Shown here: in pieces, positions 51,593 to 61,449 of the stretch
Layout of the letters: each line of letters begins with the position of its first letter
How positions within the stretch are numbered: the first letter of the stretch is position 1
Assembly (NCBI RefSeq): GCF_000209165.1
Contig: NC_009046.1
Span: forward strand, 620,001 to 684,000
Length of the DNA: 64,000 nt
Reading direction: 5' to 3'
Source: Scheffersomyces stipitis CBS 6054
Taxonomy: Eukaryota; Ascomycota; Pichiomycetes; Serinales; Debaryomycetaceae
The notes under the pieces: model-generated
Database searches by the model: none
Seen by the model: the letters and a program-made list of their open reading frames with translations, nothing else
What the model was told of the DNA's origin: nothing
Translations under genes and position numbers: made by a program

Positions 51593-53158
51593 TCACCAGG
51601 CACTCTTATCGATGTAATTAGAATGTAATAGTGTTATCGTTGACCAAACTGAAAGAGCCCACCAAGGCAATTCGCTGTAACCGTGTGTCTCGGACTTCGA
51701 TATCATCCAACCTCCAATAATTGGGGCTAAACACTTTGCTAAGCTGATGACTCTGATTGAATATCTACTAATTAGCTGTTTCTCCTCCTTGGAAGACGTA
51801 GTGTCGAAGAAAATTTGGAATCGGGAAATAGTAAGAAAGTCAGCTGACAAATCAACAAGTATTATAATGAAAAGCAATAATACCGGTACGTATTCTGGTA
51901 TTCCATTATTGTACTGGTGCAGTGTGAAAAGAAGTAAGGGCAATAAAAAGTAAACAATGGGGTATACGATCAAGCCAAGAGACACAGGCTTTATACCACA
52001 ATATTTAACAAAAACAATAAGCCACATAGCAACACATGACCCAATACCTGCCGAACTATTTACAAGAATTCCAATTCCTATTGAACTGTAACCGAACCCT
52101 CCTCTAACATGAAATGGGAACTTCATGTCCTCTATTCTAAGTTTAGTGGCAAGTAAAATTGGGAGAAACTCGAAGTAGAATACACCGTGAAAGCAGAACA
52201 TAAAATTGTTAATCATGCGATTTCTTACGGCAGGTAATGCTATAGGATCGCTTGTTTCTGTGCCTGTTTCGCTTTGCGAGGGTTCTTCAAAATCTGCAAC
52301 TTCTACAGAAAGAGATCTGCTTTTGGTGGGGTAGTAGGGCAATTCTGAAGAATCAATTTTTCCCTCCAATAGTTGATGGTCAACTTTTAGGTATTGTTCT
52401 CTCAGATTCCATGGCCTTTCCGGTACTCGTATTCTCAATAGACGCCTAATAGAATCTCCAACATTTATGCCAATGTCACGCTCATACTTTATTCGCTCAT
52501 GTGTTTCTTCCAAAAAGAGCCAACCGATGTTGATGAAAAATACAACAAAGCTTCCTGCTATGAGGCTGGGAAGAAGAAATGGATAGCTTGGAATTGAAAA
52601 TCCATCTTCTCTCCGGCTCTTAGAAGCAGACTTAGATACGCTAGATTCACCGAGAACTCCCAAGGAGTACCCAATGAATTTATACTTGTTTGAGATCAGA
52701 AAGATATTGCCGAAAGCGAAACCTTTGTGTCTATCTTCGGGGGCAATTTCATCTATTGTAATTCTCAAGACTTCAGTATTACCACTACATATTCCCATCA
52801 ACAATCTCGCAAAAAGCGCCATGTAAAAGTTCGTGCTAAAGCCGTAGAGAACTATCGAAAATGCTGTACCAGCACAGCCACACAAGAGTATGGTTTTTCT
52901 GCCATATATATTTGAGGCACTGGACCAATACAGCAAGCTCATGTACTCGCCGAGTGAAAAAGCAGCTGCCAAATATCCACTGTATGTGGCGATTTGTGAA
53001 TCGTTGTCAGCAATATCAAAATACTTAACCATGGAGTAAATATAGGGGTACATGGAAGAAAAAGCTATCAGTTGACCAATTTGGAGACATCCAATAATTA
53101 CCAACTGGAAAAGAGGGAGGCCCTCCAGCTGTTCTTCCAAGGTGAGTTGGTTGGTCAT
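51593..53158 (-). CDS. Major facilitator superfamily transporter (YCR023C-like)
   Basis: 521 residues with about ten to twelve hydrophobic segments. The loop after the second segment, SSASNIYGRKTILLCG, is the MFS motif A (G-x-x-x-D/N-x-x-G-R-K). ARLLMGICSGN follows in segment 4. A long charged cytosolic loop (about 225-320, with many Ser/Glu) divides the halves. The N-terminus (EEQLEGLPLFQLVIIGCLQIGQLIAFSSMYPYI) resembles fungal tetracycline-resistance-like MFS proteins such as YCR023C. The substrate is unknown. Location (vacuole or plasma membrane) cannot be told. Confidence 0.8.
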   Translation of the reverse strand: MTNQLTLEEQLEGLPLFQLVIIGCLQIGQLIAFSSMYPYIYSMVKYFDIADNDSQIATYSGYLAAAFSLGEYMSLLYWSSASNIYGRKTILLCGCAGTAFSIVLYGFSTNFYMALFARLLMGICSGNTEVLRITIDEIAPEDRHKGFAFGNIFLISNKYKFIGYSLGVLGESSVSKSASKSRREDGFSIPSYPFLLPSLIAGSFVVFFINIGWLFLEETHERIKYERDIGINVGDSIRRLLRIRVPERPWNLREQYLKVDHQLLEGKIDSSELPYYPTKSRSLSVEVADFEEPSQSETGTETSDPIALPAVRNRMINNFMFCFHGVFYFEFLPILLATKLRIEDMKFPFHVRGGFGYSSIGIGILVNSSAGIGSCVAMWLIVFVKYCGIKPVSLGLIVYPIVYFLLPLLLFTLHQYNNGIPEYVPVLLLFIIILVDLSADFLTISRFQIFFDTTSSKEEKQLISRYSIRVISLAKCLAPIIGGWMISKSETHGYSELPWWALSVWSTITLLHSNYIDKSAW

Positions 53159-54897
53159 TTCCAGTTTTGGGGTTTGTGATTGAGCGACGGAAACGATACT
53201 ATGGATTCAACTAAAAAGAGAAACTGGCAGCAACAAAGCAAAAGAAAATGATATTCATCTGACTATTCAACAGCCTTCTATCCTTTTAGATAGCACTTGA
53301 AATTCAAAACTGACTTCCTCCTCAATTTCATGGGATAACTGCATATTGAAGGTTATCGAAAGGGCCCCTTCTGGAACCGCGAAAATAGTTTCGGTATTCG
53401 TTCTTTTGCATATTTGACAAGAGCCAAGCCAGAAGATTGGATGCATTGCCAAGCGCTTGAATTTGACAGAACTTGCTGAATGAAGTCGCTGGTCTATACC
53501 TTCAAGCTTATCTACCGAATTTCCTATTTTGCAAGAATACTATCAGAAGCTCACCTTCAACCTCCCAAATGAGTGTGTATAACTCGGGAGACTCCAGACA
53601 GAACCATACCTCGCCATCAAGACTACACCATGGCCCTCAAGCAGACTAAACCAGTATCAATCTACTCTTTGTGTAGTATGATCTTCATTTGTCACTGATT
53701 CTAGGAAGTTGATTCTTTACAACTGGAAAATGCGTTCTAGATTGGTTGGATTTGTTCCTCTGCAACTGGTTCGAATGTTTAAATCAGATCCTAAATACAA
53801 TGTAGCTTTATTGTATTCAACTCTTTTCGTGTATGAGAATGGATGTGTTGGAGTTATTTACAGATAGCTGGAAAATATAAGCAGATATTGATCCACTAGA
53901 AACTCTCCAACATAGTATACGGCATTTAAAATGCTTTCCTGCCGTTTTAAATTAGACTGCTTTCAAGCCTAGTTAGACAAAAAGTCACGAATACATGCAG
54001 AAAGTGTATCTAAATAGTCATGGTCCGATATCTTTGTGTCTAATAGTCTGTTGTAATACGAATCTCGCGAAATCACTTGTTTCGGCTCCTATAACTACAG
54101 CATGTCGTTATTGTATGTTATTGTATGTGTAGACTTTCAATGGCTCCTATAGTACCAAGAAAGTTAGGCCCTTCTCTGGTAGCTTAGTTGGGATCAAGAC
54201 TCGGAAACCACTCAGATAATCAGAGAATGATAATCTTTTATGGTCTGACTTTTTTGCAACCGCAGCATATCTTTGACTTTTGCAGAGAGGTGCAGAATCC
54301 AGATTAGAGAGGGATCAACAGCTTTGGTGCAAGCAGTCTTACAGACTAATTCCTTTAAGGGAGGTATTTATAGAATCTGTACAGTACCGAACTTTCGGCT
54401 CCTCGGCCGCTACACGTTGTTGTTCTGTATACAGGTTCAAGATATGTCAATCCTGCATTGACCGGCAATAAACTCCAAGGCTCATGTCAGAATGGCTGAT
54501 AGTGCCAGACGTGAATGTTGACAAGGATAAAAGCGAGTCAGAAACTGGCTGTGATTTCCAGAAGTAAAACATCTTGAGCGACTCTTTATCAAATTGTGAA
54601 AACTTCTTCGCCTTCACGGAGACTTGTTTCGGTATTTTTCACACTATCTATTCTTAGATCAAAGTGTTAGGACACTACAACACGTTTATTGCACACACCT
54701 GAAGCTTCACGTCTTTCGGGTTTTTTCAGTTGGACATTTCGCTTCTTCACCAGAAGAGTTGTTTCTCCAGTCCTGGAGTTGGTAGTTTTTGTCCATTCCA
54801 GTCCTTACACTGTACTCCTGTCCATATTGCAATTTCAGTACTAATTTCATCGCCTTAATCTCCTTCTTTGCCAGCATATCAGCACATATAAACAGTA
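53159..54897. promoter_or_regulatory. 1.74-kb divergent gene-free region
   Basis: Long spacer between the MFS gene (minus) and the GT15 gene (plus). Small frames at 54273-54471 and elsewhere have no family features. A direct duplication, TTATTGTATG twice, lies at about 54111-54130. No tRNA was seen. Confidence 0.45.
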
Positions 54898-56313
54898 ATG
54901 ATATCAGTGCTATCAATCAGACTAAAGAGGGTTATCTTGGTGTTTTCTCTTATTGCCGCATGTGTTCTTGTACTTATAGGAATAGGTACTGTAGAAATCA
55001 GTAGCTCGTACTATAACAAGGAAATGATTTCTAGTGGGATCCAGTCGTTGACCGACAAGTTTGATTTTTCGTACTTACAACCAGGCAATAATGGATCATA
55101 TAACTTGTGGAATATGAAGAGTTCAACACTTGAACAAACAGGCTTCATCATCGAGCCAAACAATGTCCAATTCAAGTTCACTAACCCCTTGGGCAAGAAA
55201 GGAACCCCACAAGAGATACAGGAACAAAATGATAAGAGATACGCCCAAGTGTTTGACAAACAGATCACAGAACCAAAAGATTTCGATATCGAGTCCATTC
55301 GTCCCCCTGCAGACCCGAAGAAGTACAAGCTTGCCAATGCTACCATCATAGCCTTGGTTCGTAATAACGAAGCTAGCTCTATAGGTAAAACCATTAGAAG
55401 ATTCGAAAAGAAGTTCAACGATAAGTTTCATTACCCATACACTTTTTTGAACGACGAGCCGTTTACTGATGCATTCAAATCTCGTATTGCCAAATACACA
55501 GACGCTCCTATGGAGTTTGTGACTGTTGGACCTGAGTTCTGGAAGAAGCCTAGTTTTATAGATGAAACCCGTCAGAAGGTAGAGATGGACAAATTACAAG
55601 CTCAGAACATCGCCTATGCCACTATGGAGTCGTACCATAACATGTGCCGGTTCTACCTGGGCATGTTCTACAATCTTCCCGAGTTACAGAAGTACAAGTA
55701 CTACTGGAGAATAGAGCCCAATGTCAACTTTTACACGGATATCAAGTACGATGTATTTAAATATCTACAGGGTACTGGCAAGAAATATGGTTTCACGATC
55801 AATTTGTACGATATTCACGAAACTGTGGTTTCGTTATGGCCCGAGACTCTTCGTTTCTTAAACTTGGGAAACAACTACAAATACGTCAATAAGAACGGCG
55901 CTTTCCAGTGGCTTTTAGAACCACATCAAAACCCCAAAAAGAATTCCGATACCGGTGGATACTCTACTTGTCATTTCTGGTCCAATTTCGAAATCGCTGA
56001 TATGGATTTCTACAGGAGCGAAGCCTACAATGAATGGTTCAAACATCTTGATAGGTCCGGTGGGTTCTACTATGAACGATGGGGTGATGCTCCTGTTCAT
56101 TCATTGGGATTGTCTCTCTTTGCTGACAAAAAAGATATACATTGGTTCAGAGATATTGGCTATTTCCATGATCCATACTTCAACTGCCCCAAGAGCGAGA
56201 ACACCAAGCTCTGTAGTGCCGGTCGCTTCAGCAGATGGGATCACTTGAACGATCAGAACTGTATGTCAAGTTGGATAGATTACTCGATAGACGACTTGGA
56301 TAAGATATACTGA
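54898..56313 (+). CDS. Golgi alpha-1,2-mannosyltransferase, GT15 (Kre2/Ktr/Mnt) family
   Basis: 471 residues, type II membrane protein with a short cytosolic tail and anchor at about 12-30 (VILVFSLIAACVLVLIGIG). The catalytic domain has the GT15 order: ALVRNNE...SIGKTIRRFEKKFNDKFHYPYTFLND, ESYHNMCRFYLGMFYNLPELQKYKYYWRIEPNV, and HFWSNFEIADMDFYRSEAYNEWFKHLDRSGGFYYERWGDAPVHSLG, including the Glu of NFEIAD taken as the nucleophile position in Kre2. It adds mannose to N- or O-glycans of cell-wall proteins. Which Candida MNT/KTR member it equals is not resolved. Confidence 0.9.
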   Translation: MISVLSIRLKRVILVFSLIAACVLVLIGIGTVEISSSYYNKEMISSGIQSLTDKFDFSYLQPGNNGSYNLWNMKSSTLEQTGFIIEPNNVQFKFTNPLGKKGTPQEIQEQNDKRYAQVFDKQITEPKDFDIESIRPPADPKKYKLANATIIALVRNNEASSIGKTIRRFEKKFNDKFHYPYTFLNDEPFTDAFKSRIAKYTDAPMEFVTVGPEFWKKPSFIDETRQKVEMDKLQAQNIAYATMESYHNMCRFYLGMFYNLPELQKYKYYWRIEPNVNFYTDIKYDVFKYLQGTGKKYGFTINLYDIHETVVSLWPETLRFLNLGNNYKYVNKNGAFQWLLEPHQNPKKNSDTGGYSTCHFWSNFEIADMDFYRSEAYNEWFKHLDRSGGFYYERWGDAPVHSLGLSLFADKKDIHWFRDIGYFHDPYFNCPKSENTKLCSAGRFSRWDHLNDQNCMSSWIDYSIDDLDKIY

Positions 56314-56504
56314 TTCTCATGTACATACATGGACTGTTTAAAGACAGTCGACAGGTTATACTCATTTATAGGTTATTGATTTATAGACAATGAGACGGTT
56401 GACCATGAAGTACTGTAATAAGATTACTTATTTTCTACTCTGACATTCAAAAATATACATCGTTCTATACCAACTATTAATTAATCATTAAATGTATTAC
56501 TATA

Positions 56505-57404
56505 TCATATGGTGCCCCTTACCAAATATATAATGTCCCCATTCTTGAATGCTGATATGCTCTTGATATTATTTTGCACATGTACTGGGACCTCTTCATC
56601 GAGTTTAAAGATATTCAACTTCTCTTCTGACTTGTTTGTGCTATTGTTTATGTTGGGGATCTTAAGGTTATCAGCTATGGAATCGAGAGCCCTTCCGACC
56701 ACCCAGTTCTTGGAAACAAAGATGGGTTTACGGTCCTTTTCTACATTGATTCGCGAGAATTCGTCGGACTCTCGGGATGAGCCTGACGATTCCTTGGAGT
56801 TGCCATTAATGTAAAGAGACCAGATATAGATTCTGTCGTTTGCCGGTATCTTTGCGTCACCCTTAGCATCCTTCCTGAGTTTGCCTAACTCTACAGTTCT
56901 ACTGGTTGCAGAAGATTTAGACTTGGATGAAAAGAGTTTCGAGATCGCCAGACTCGACGCAGCTGACTTCTCCCTCTGGATCTTGAGGAACTTGTTAAAC
57001 TTAGAAAAGGCATTGGGAGTCTTCTTGGCGATGTCTCCGACTCGGAACTGTTTTTCCAAAATAGTTGTTGGTTTGGGTTGTGAATTTTGCAACCGTTGAT
57101 TAAGTGTTCTCCTTCTTTCGTCGTTGTCCGGAAACAACGATTTGGCAGAGGGGCCATCGTACAGCGGCGAACCTGTTCTGCTGGTTTGAAATTTGTCCTT
57201 TCCTACGCAGTTGTGGGATTCCAAGGTTCTGTGGTTGGAACAGAAAGTGAGATTGCAGAATTCACAGTGGAAGGGAAGGAAATCTAGCTGGGAACATTTG
57301 GCGCAGTTCTTGCCGATGTCTATTATTCCCTGGTCGTCTTTGCTGGGAGCTTTGGACTTGTCTATGAAAAGACTGGTAGAGTTGGAAACTGTAGCCTTGG
57401 ACAT
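56505..57404 (-). CDS. CUZ1: AN1 zinc-finger protein Cuz1 (Cdc48/proteasome-associated)
   Basis: 299 residues. The AN1 finger is complete: C34-x2-C37-x9-C47-x2-C50-x4-C55-x2-H58-x5-H64-x-C66. The middle is basic and Ser-rich. The C-terminal region (about 185-299, RIYIWSLYING... VSKNWVVGRALDSIADNLKIPN... FKNGDIIYLVRG) resembles the ubiquitin-like domain of S. cerevisiae Cuz1/YNL155W, which binds Cdc48 and the proteasome and protects from arsenite. The promoter contains a PACE-like GGTGGCAAG, consistent with Rpn4-type co-regulation with RPN13. Confidence 0.85.
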   Translation of the reverse strand: MSKATVSNSTSLFIDKSKAPSKDDQGIIDIGKNCAKCSQLDFLPFHCEFCNLTFCSNHRTLESHNCVGKDKFQTSRTGSPLYDGPSAKSLFPDNDERRRTLNQRLQNSQPKPTTILEKQFRVGDIAKKTPNAFSKFNKFLKIQREKSAASSLAISKLFSSKSKSSATSRTVELGKLRKDAKGDAKIPANDRIYIWSLYINGNSKESSGSSRESDEFSRINVEKDRKPIFVSKNWVVGRALDSIADNLKIPNINNSTNKSEEKLNIFKLDEEVPVHVQNNIKSISAFKNGDIIYLVRGTI

Positions 57405-58163
57405 ATTGTGTGGGTGTCGCTGCCTGAGAATGTTTCAATCGTATACGATTGGAAGAATGGATGAGGAGATGATAAATATGAAAAGTCGAGAACTTAGGCT
57501 GAAATTGCAAGATTCAAGCTTGTTTTTCTTTCCAAGATAATTCAGAAGCCTTTAGAAATAGGAAACAACTATATATTTATATTTGTGGAGAAATAGTATG
57601 GAATAATGTAGAACTGATAAGAAGAGAGTTACTTCTGCGGCGAGGATGACCAGTGGCGGTGGCAAGTGGCCCTTATGCCGTGTCGTGAGCATAGAGAGAG
57701 TAGTGAGATGCAGTTGTAAAATAGTGAGAGAAAAGCGCGAAAAATGGTGGATTAGTGAGAAATAGTGGTGGTATTATTTGTGGTGCCTCTTAGTCAGCAC
57801 AGACTGATGAGAAGACTCAATGACTGAAACAGGCACAAATATCACATAAAGAAGCAAGATGAAGAGGCTGTGCATTTTGCACAAACTTATTCAAGTCCCT
57901 TGTGTCCTTTTAAGTATCTTCTTCTAAGAATTAATTGTCTAATTGTCTTGTGCCTCCTCTTCAGTTCTACTGGCGTACTGGCTGCGAAATTCTCCTTTCT
58001 CGCTATTTACTCTCTGCAACCTCTACTCTCTCACTAATCCTTCACAAAACTACTTCTGCCTCGCTACTTTCTCACTGCTAGTACTTTTTTCAACCTCTTC
58101 TCTCTAGATCTTGTATTTTTCACTCTACCGATTTTTACTCTAACTCAATTCATTCTCGCCAGC
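57405..58163. promoter_or_regulatory. Divergent CUZ1/RPP1 promoter with PACE-like box and TAGTGAGA motifs
   Basis: GGTGGCAAG at 57658-57666. TAGTGAGA at 57701-57708, AATAGTGAGA at 57720-57729, ATTAGTGAGA at 57751-57760, and its reverse complement TCTCACTAAT at 58030-58039. The RPP1-proximal side is pyrimidine-rich. Motifs were read directly; function is inferred. Confidence 0.6.
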
Positions 58164-59087
58164 ATGTTGTGTGATCTAAACGTGCCGTGGCCGTGTCTGA
58201 CGTATAACACCCAGCCGACCCAGCAACAACTTGAGGTGCTCAAAAACACCATCGTCACTTTATATTCGCTAGGCTACACTCATCAAGCCATCAATTTTTC
58301 AATCAACGAAAATGTTAGAATACCCGTAGGAACGCCAGACCTCATCAACCCTATCAACATCGCATATTTGAAGTCAGAACTCGTGCCCAGGTTTCCAAAA
58401 CTCAAACTTTTCACCAGACTAACCATCATAGTTTCTGATCCTTCCAAGCTTCAAGGTTTAGCCAAGATCCAGAACCATTTCGATGTTCTTGCAGTACAGC
58501 CAGTAAACGAAAAGGCTCTACAATTATGTACTACCAACCTCGACATCGATCTTGTTTCCTTTAATTTGGGTTCAAAATTGCCATTTTTCCTTAAACACAA
58601 AACTATCGGAAGTGCCATTGATAAAGGTATCAAATTCGAAGTCTGCTATAGCACAGTAGTCTCTGGCTCCATTGGGTATGCCAATGTAGGTGACAGTACT
58701 AATGTCCAGCTCATCAAGAAGAACTTTTTCAACAACGTGTTGCAGTTGATCAGGGCGTCTCGTTCTAAAGGAATAGTAGTATCTAGCGGTGCTGTACAGC
58801 CACTCCAGGCTAGAAACGGTGAGGACATCTTAACTTTGCTCAAAACCCTTGGACTAGACAATAGTAGAGCAAAATCTTGTATAACCTTGAACGCAGAAAG
58901 AGCGTTGATCAGCGGAAGATTACGTATCAAGAGCTATAAACAAACAGTAATCGCAGGAAACGATCTGGACGAAGTACTTGTGGAAAAGAAGGACCCTTCA
59001 AAACCTGACACTTTGGCATACAAAAAGAGATTGGGAGATTCTCTGAGTGGAAGATTGTTGAAGAAGCAAAAACGTTCAAAAGACTAG
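58164..59087 (+). CDS. RPP1: RNase P/MRP protein subunit Rpp1 (Rpp30/POP family)
   Basis: 307 residues. The N-terminal MLCDLNVPWP and LYSLGYTHQAINFSINE, then DVLAVQPVNEKALQLCTTNLDIDLVSFN and GIKFEVCYSTVVSG, are diagnostic of the Rpp30-type TIM-barrel fold. VVSSGAVQPLQARNGEDILTLLKTLGLD follows, and the tail is basic (KKQKRSKD). It is part of nuclear RNase P (tRNA 5' ends) and RNase MRP (rRNA). Length fits S. cerevisiae Rpp1 (293). It converges with ELA1. Confidence 0.95.
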   Translation: MLCDLNVPWPCLTYNTQPTQQQLEVLKNTIVTLYSLGYTHQAINFSINENVRIPVGTPDLINPINIAYLKSELVPRFPKLKLFTRLTIIVSDPSKLQGLAKIQNHFDVLAVQPVNEKALQLCTTNLDIDLVSFNLGSKLPFFLKHKTIGSAIDKGIKFEVCYSTVVSGSIGYANVGDSTNVQLIKKNFFNNVLQLIRASRSKGIVVSSGAVQPLQARNGEDILTLLKTLGLDNSRAKSCITLNAERALISGRLRIKSYKQTVIAGNDLDEVLVEKKDPSKPDTLAYKKRLGDSLSGRLLKKQKRSKD

Positions 59088-59248
59088 AGTAAATAAAATA
59101 TCACTAGGCAAACTAATGGGTGAGTCTGGTTGGAGACATCCATTATCGGAGTTAGCATAGCATAGAGCATTAGCATTCTACATGTAGTATACCAGTTTAA
59201 TATATTAATGTACAGATTAAATAGATCGTAAATTCGTAAGCAGTGCTT

Positions 59249-60367
59249 TCAATTGAAGATCGAAGACTTTATAGCCCTAATCTTCCTTATAGATGGGTTA
59301 TCGGGTTCGCTATCCTTCTTCTTTGTTGGTTTTCTAATTATTGGACTTGCTCTGAGACGTTTGTTCAGAGTCATGAAGATGGAAGGCTGTGGCCGTCTAC
59401 GTCTGATAGGAGATTCTTTGCTCGTATCGTTAACTAAGGCATTAGTGACTGTCGACACTGAAGCACCTAAAGATGTTTCTGTATTTACAGAAGTTTCGCC
59501 ATTTGTGCTTGCATCTGAAGTTGAAGGCACAGTTGGAGTTGAAGCTGAAGTCGAAGATGTTGATTGTGTGGTTGTAGGTGCAGCATTAGCAGCGTTCCTC
59601 ACTGCGGCTTGTGTTGACATAGTATTGAATTGTGTTGGTTTTCTGTATGGCCTCTGTGAAGCAATCTGAGATTCTGGACTTGATTTGGTATGTCTTAACG
59701 TTGGGCGTGTCGCCATACGTGAAGTATATACGAAATTATCAGCCGGCTTGAAGGCATCATAAGCAGAATAAGGCTTTACATGTTGTCTAGAAAAGATCAA
59801 ATTTCGACCCTGAAGTTCCCTCCTGGCTTTGTTGAGAATTGAACTCTTGTTCAATGCCGTTTGCCGGCCATAGCTGCCTCTCGGGCTAGAATACGTTCTT
59901 CTCTTGATGGTTGGATCCTTCAAGATCCCGCTGACAGTGATGATCTTATTCTCTGATTTCTTGTTCTGAAGCTGCTGGGTAATTCTCCGCAATCTCTTGG
60001 CCAGATCTTGTCGGAAAGCTTCTCTTTCAGTAACATATTTGTGGTAAAGAGTTCTATAAGGTGTTGCATCTGGTTTGGTTCGTGAGAATACATCTGCTGT
60101 ATGAGGTCTATCTGGAAAATCTTTTTCGATAAGTTGGCTCCAAAGCCTGTCTGATTGAGGTACAATATGTGGAGACTTTTCTTCCATCAGGCTGAGTTGT
60201 TTGGCATTCATTCGCTTAAGTATAGGCTCCATCAAATGGTATGGTGTCTGGCCGAAATCTTCTAAACTGGTGAGATGCCTGGAAATCGTCTGCGTGGCCA
60301 AATGTACCAAACTGGGAAACTTGGGTCGGCCAAAAGTCGGCTCCAGTACTTCCAGCGTATCGCTCAT
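59249..60367 (-). CDS. ELA1: Elongin A (Ela1)
   Basis: 372 residues. The N-terminal third has the elongin A core: FPSLVHLATQTISRHLTSLEDFGQTPYHLMEPILKRMNAKQLSLMEEKSPHI (elongin C-binding box plus F-box-like) and LWSQLIEKDFPDRP. Next is YRTLYHKYVTEREAFRQDLAKRLRRI. The rest is low complexity: basic, then Thr/Ser-rich (about 245-310), then RKIRAIKSSIF at the end. With Elc1 and Cul3 it ubiquitinates stalled RNA polymerase II in yeast. Length agrees with S. cerevisiae Ela1 (379). Confidence 0.9.
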   Translation of the reverse strand: MSDTLEVLEPTFGRPKFPSLVHLATQTISRHLTSLEDFGQTPYHLMEPILKRMNAKQLSLMEEKSPHIVPQSDRLWSQLIEKDFPDRPHTADVFSRTKPDATPYRTLYHKYVTEREAFRQDLAKRLRRITQQLQNKKSENKIITVSGILKDPTIKRRTYSSPRGSYGRQTALNKSSILNKARRELQGRNLIFSRQHVKPYSAYDAFKPADNFVYTSRMATRPTLRHTKSSPESQIASQRPYRKPTQFNTMSTQAAVRNAANAAPTTTQSTSSTSASTPTVPSTSDASTNGETSVNTETSLGASVSTVTNALVNDTSKESPIRRRRPQPSIFMTLNKRLRASPIIRKPTKKKDSEPDNPSIRKIRAIKSSIFN

Positions 60368-60902
60368 GGTATTCTAGAAATTTCTGACCATAGAATTGGA
60401 AACTTGAGTGGTAGGCTGAATATGATGAATTCGTAGACATCTTGAAAACCTAGGGTGGATATATGGTGATACTGAGTGTGGTAATCGCTTATGTAAGCGA
60501 GAAATAGAACAAACATAATGTGTATAAAATTCAATTCACAAGTACAATAGCAGTGATGTATAGAGATAATAAGATCAGAAGAGTATCCTTCAGTTAGATA
60601 TTTAAAGTATCTTGAGAAACTTAGGAAAATGCAATATGTTACCCGTCTTGTGTATCCTCATACTATTATTCTTTAAAAAATTTCGAAATTCTAACGAAAT
60701 AAGTTCAACCAATTTTTTTCAACCAAAAAAAAAGGATGAACATGAAATAACTTCTCTCCAGTATAGTTAGGCTAGCAAATACTCACAATATACAATAAAA
60801 TAGAAGTATATTGGGTCATGAAGAGTATAAAATCGAAAAAAGGAGAAAAACGTGATATTTAAAGAACAAAAGGACAGATGTAAGACTTTGTTCCAGAAAA
60901 TT
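60368..60902. other. Intergenic, ELA1 promoter and tRNA 5' flank
   Basis: 535 AT-rich bases, with homopolymer A/T runs at about 60705-60735. No gene was seen. Confidence 0.5.
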
Positions 60903-60984
60903 GGCAACTTGTCCGAGTGGTTAAGGAGAAAGATTAGAAATCTTTTGGGCTTTGCCCGCGCAGGTTCGAGTCCTGCAGTTGTCG
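60903..60984 (+). tRNA. tRNA-Ser (anticodon AGA)
   Basis: 82 nt, intronless. The acceptor stem GGCAACT pairs with AGTTGTC, then discriminator G. Anticodon AGA lies at 60936-60938 in loop TTAGAAA (read as IGA, decoding UCU/UCC/UCA). The long variable arm of a class II tRNA is present (TGGGCTTTGCCCG). The B box GGTTCGAGTCC is at 60963-60973, and T8 (60988-60995) serves as terminator. It is nearly identical to S. cerevisiae tRNA-Ser(AGA), with a paired change in the D stem (T10-A25 in place of G-C). It is not the CAG-reading tRNA-Ser of the clade. Confidence 0.97.
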
Positions 60985-61449
60985 TTATTTTTTTTAAATG
61001 TGAATCGTTAATAAAAAGAGAATGTTTAGCGTACTATTGATATCTACTCTTCTACTTGAAGTTTGATTAATTGTTACAAAGCATTGTGAGTTGGTATTCT
61101 GGAGTTTCAATAAACAAGGATTGGAAATGATACTGGCTGCGAATTTAAACACTTCTTTAATATAATTAGTCAGAACCACCACTAAAACTACACCAAGAAT
61201 ACAATAAGCCAGAGAAGCAGCTGACAAGTATTTTAACAATATATATATTGTTAATTTTTCGTTCTTCGTTCCCAGGAATAATGATATCTTCACTATTTGC
61301 ACCCATCGCACACCTGCAAAATGCCCAAGGTGATGCTCGCTAATTTCGCATAATTTTTTTTTCAGGCATCTCTCATCTCAGTGAAAAAAATTATAAGTAT
61401 TTCAATACTTTACTAGAAACTCATTTTAGCCCCATACCAGTTGTAAACC
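60985..61449. promoter_or_regulatory. Intergenic, tRNA 3' flank and ARX1 promoter
   Basis: TGAAAAAAATT at 61382-61392 (RRPE-like) with TCTCATCTC at 61371-61379 (weak PAC-like, reverse) lie 57-80 bp before the ARX1 ATG. Otherwise AT-rich. Confidence 0.45.
60988..60995 (+). terminator. RNA polymerase III terminator of the tRNA-Ser gene
   Basis: A run of eight T three bases after the mature 3' end, the normal Pol III stop. Confidence 0.85.

Noticed and set aside
53740..53790. GGTTCGAA resembling a tRNA B box
   Set aside because: It is followed by TG rather than CC, and no cloverleaf can be drawn around it.
60216..60440. 74-codon frame overlapping the ELA1 start
   Set aside because: Out of frame with ELA1 and antisense-free but featureless; no splice signals join it to ELA1.
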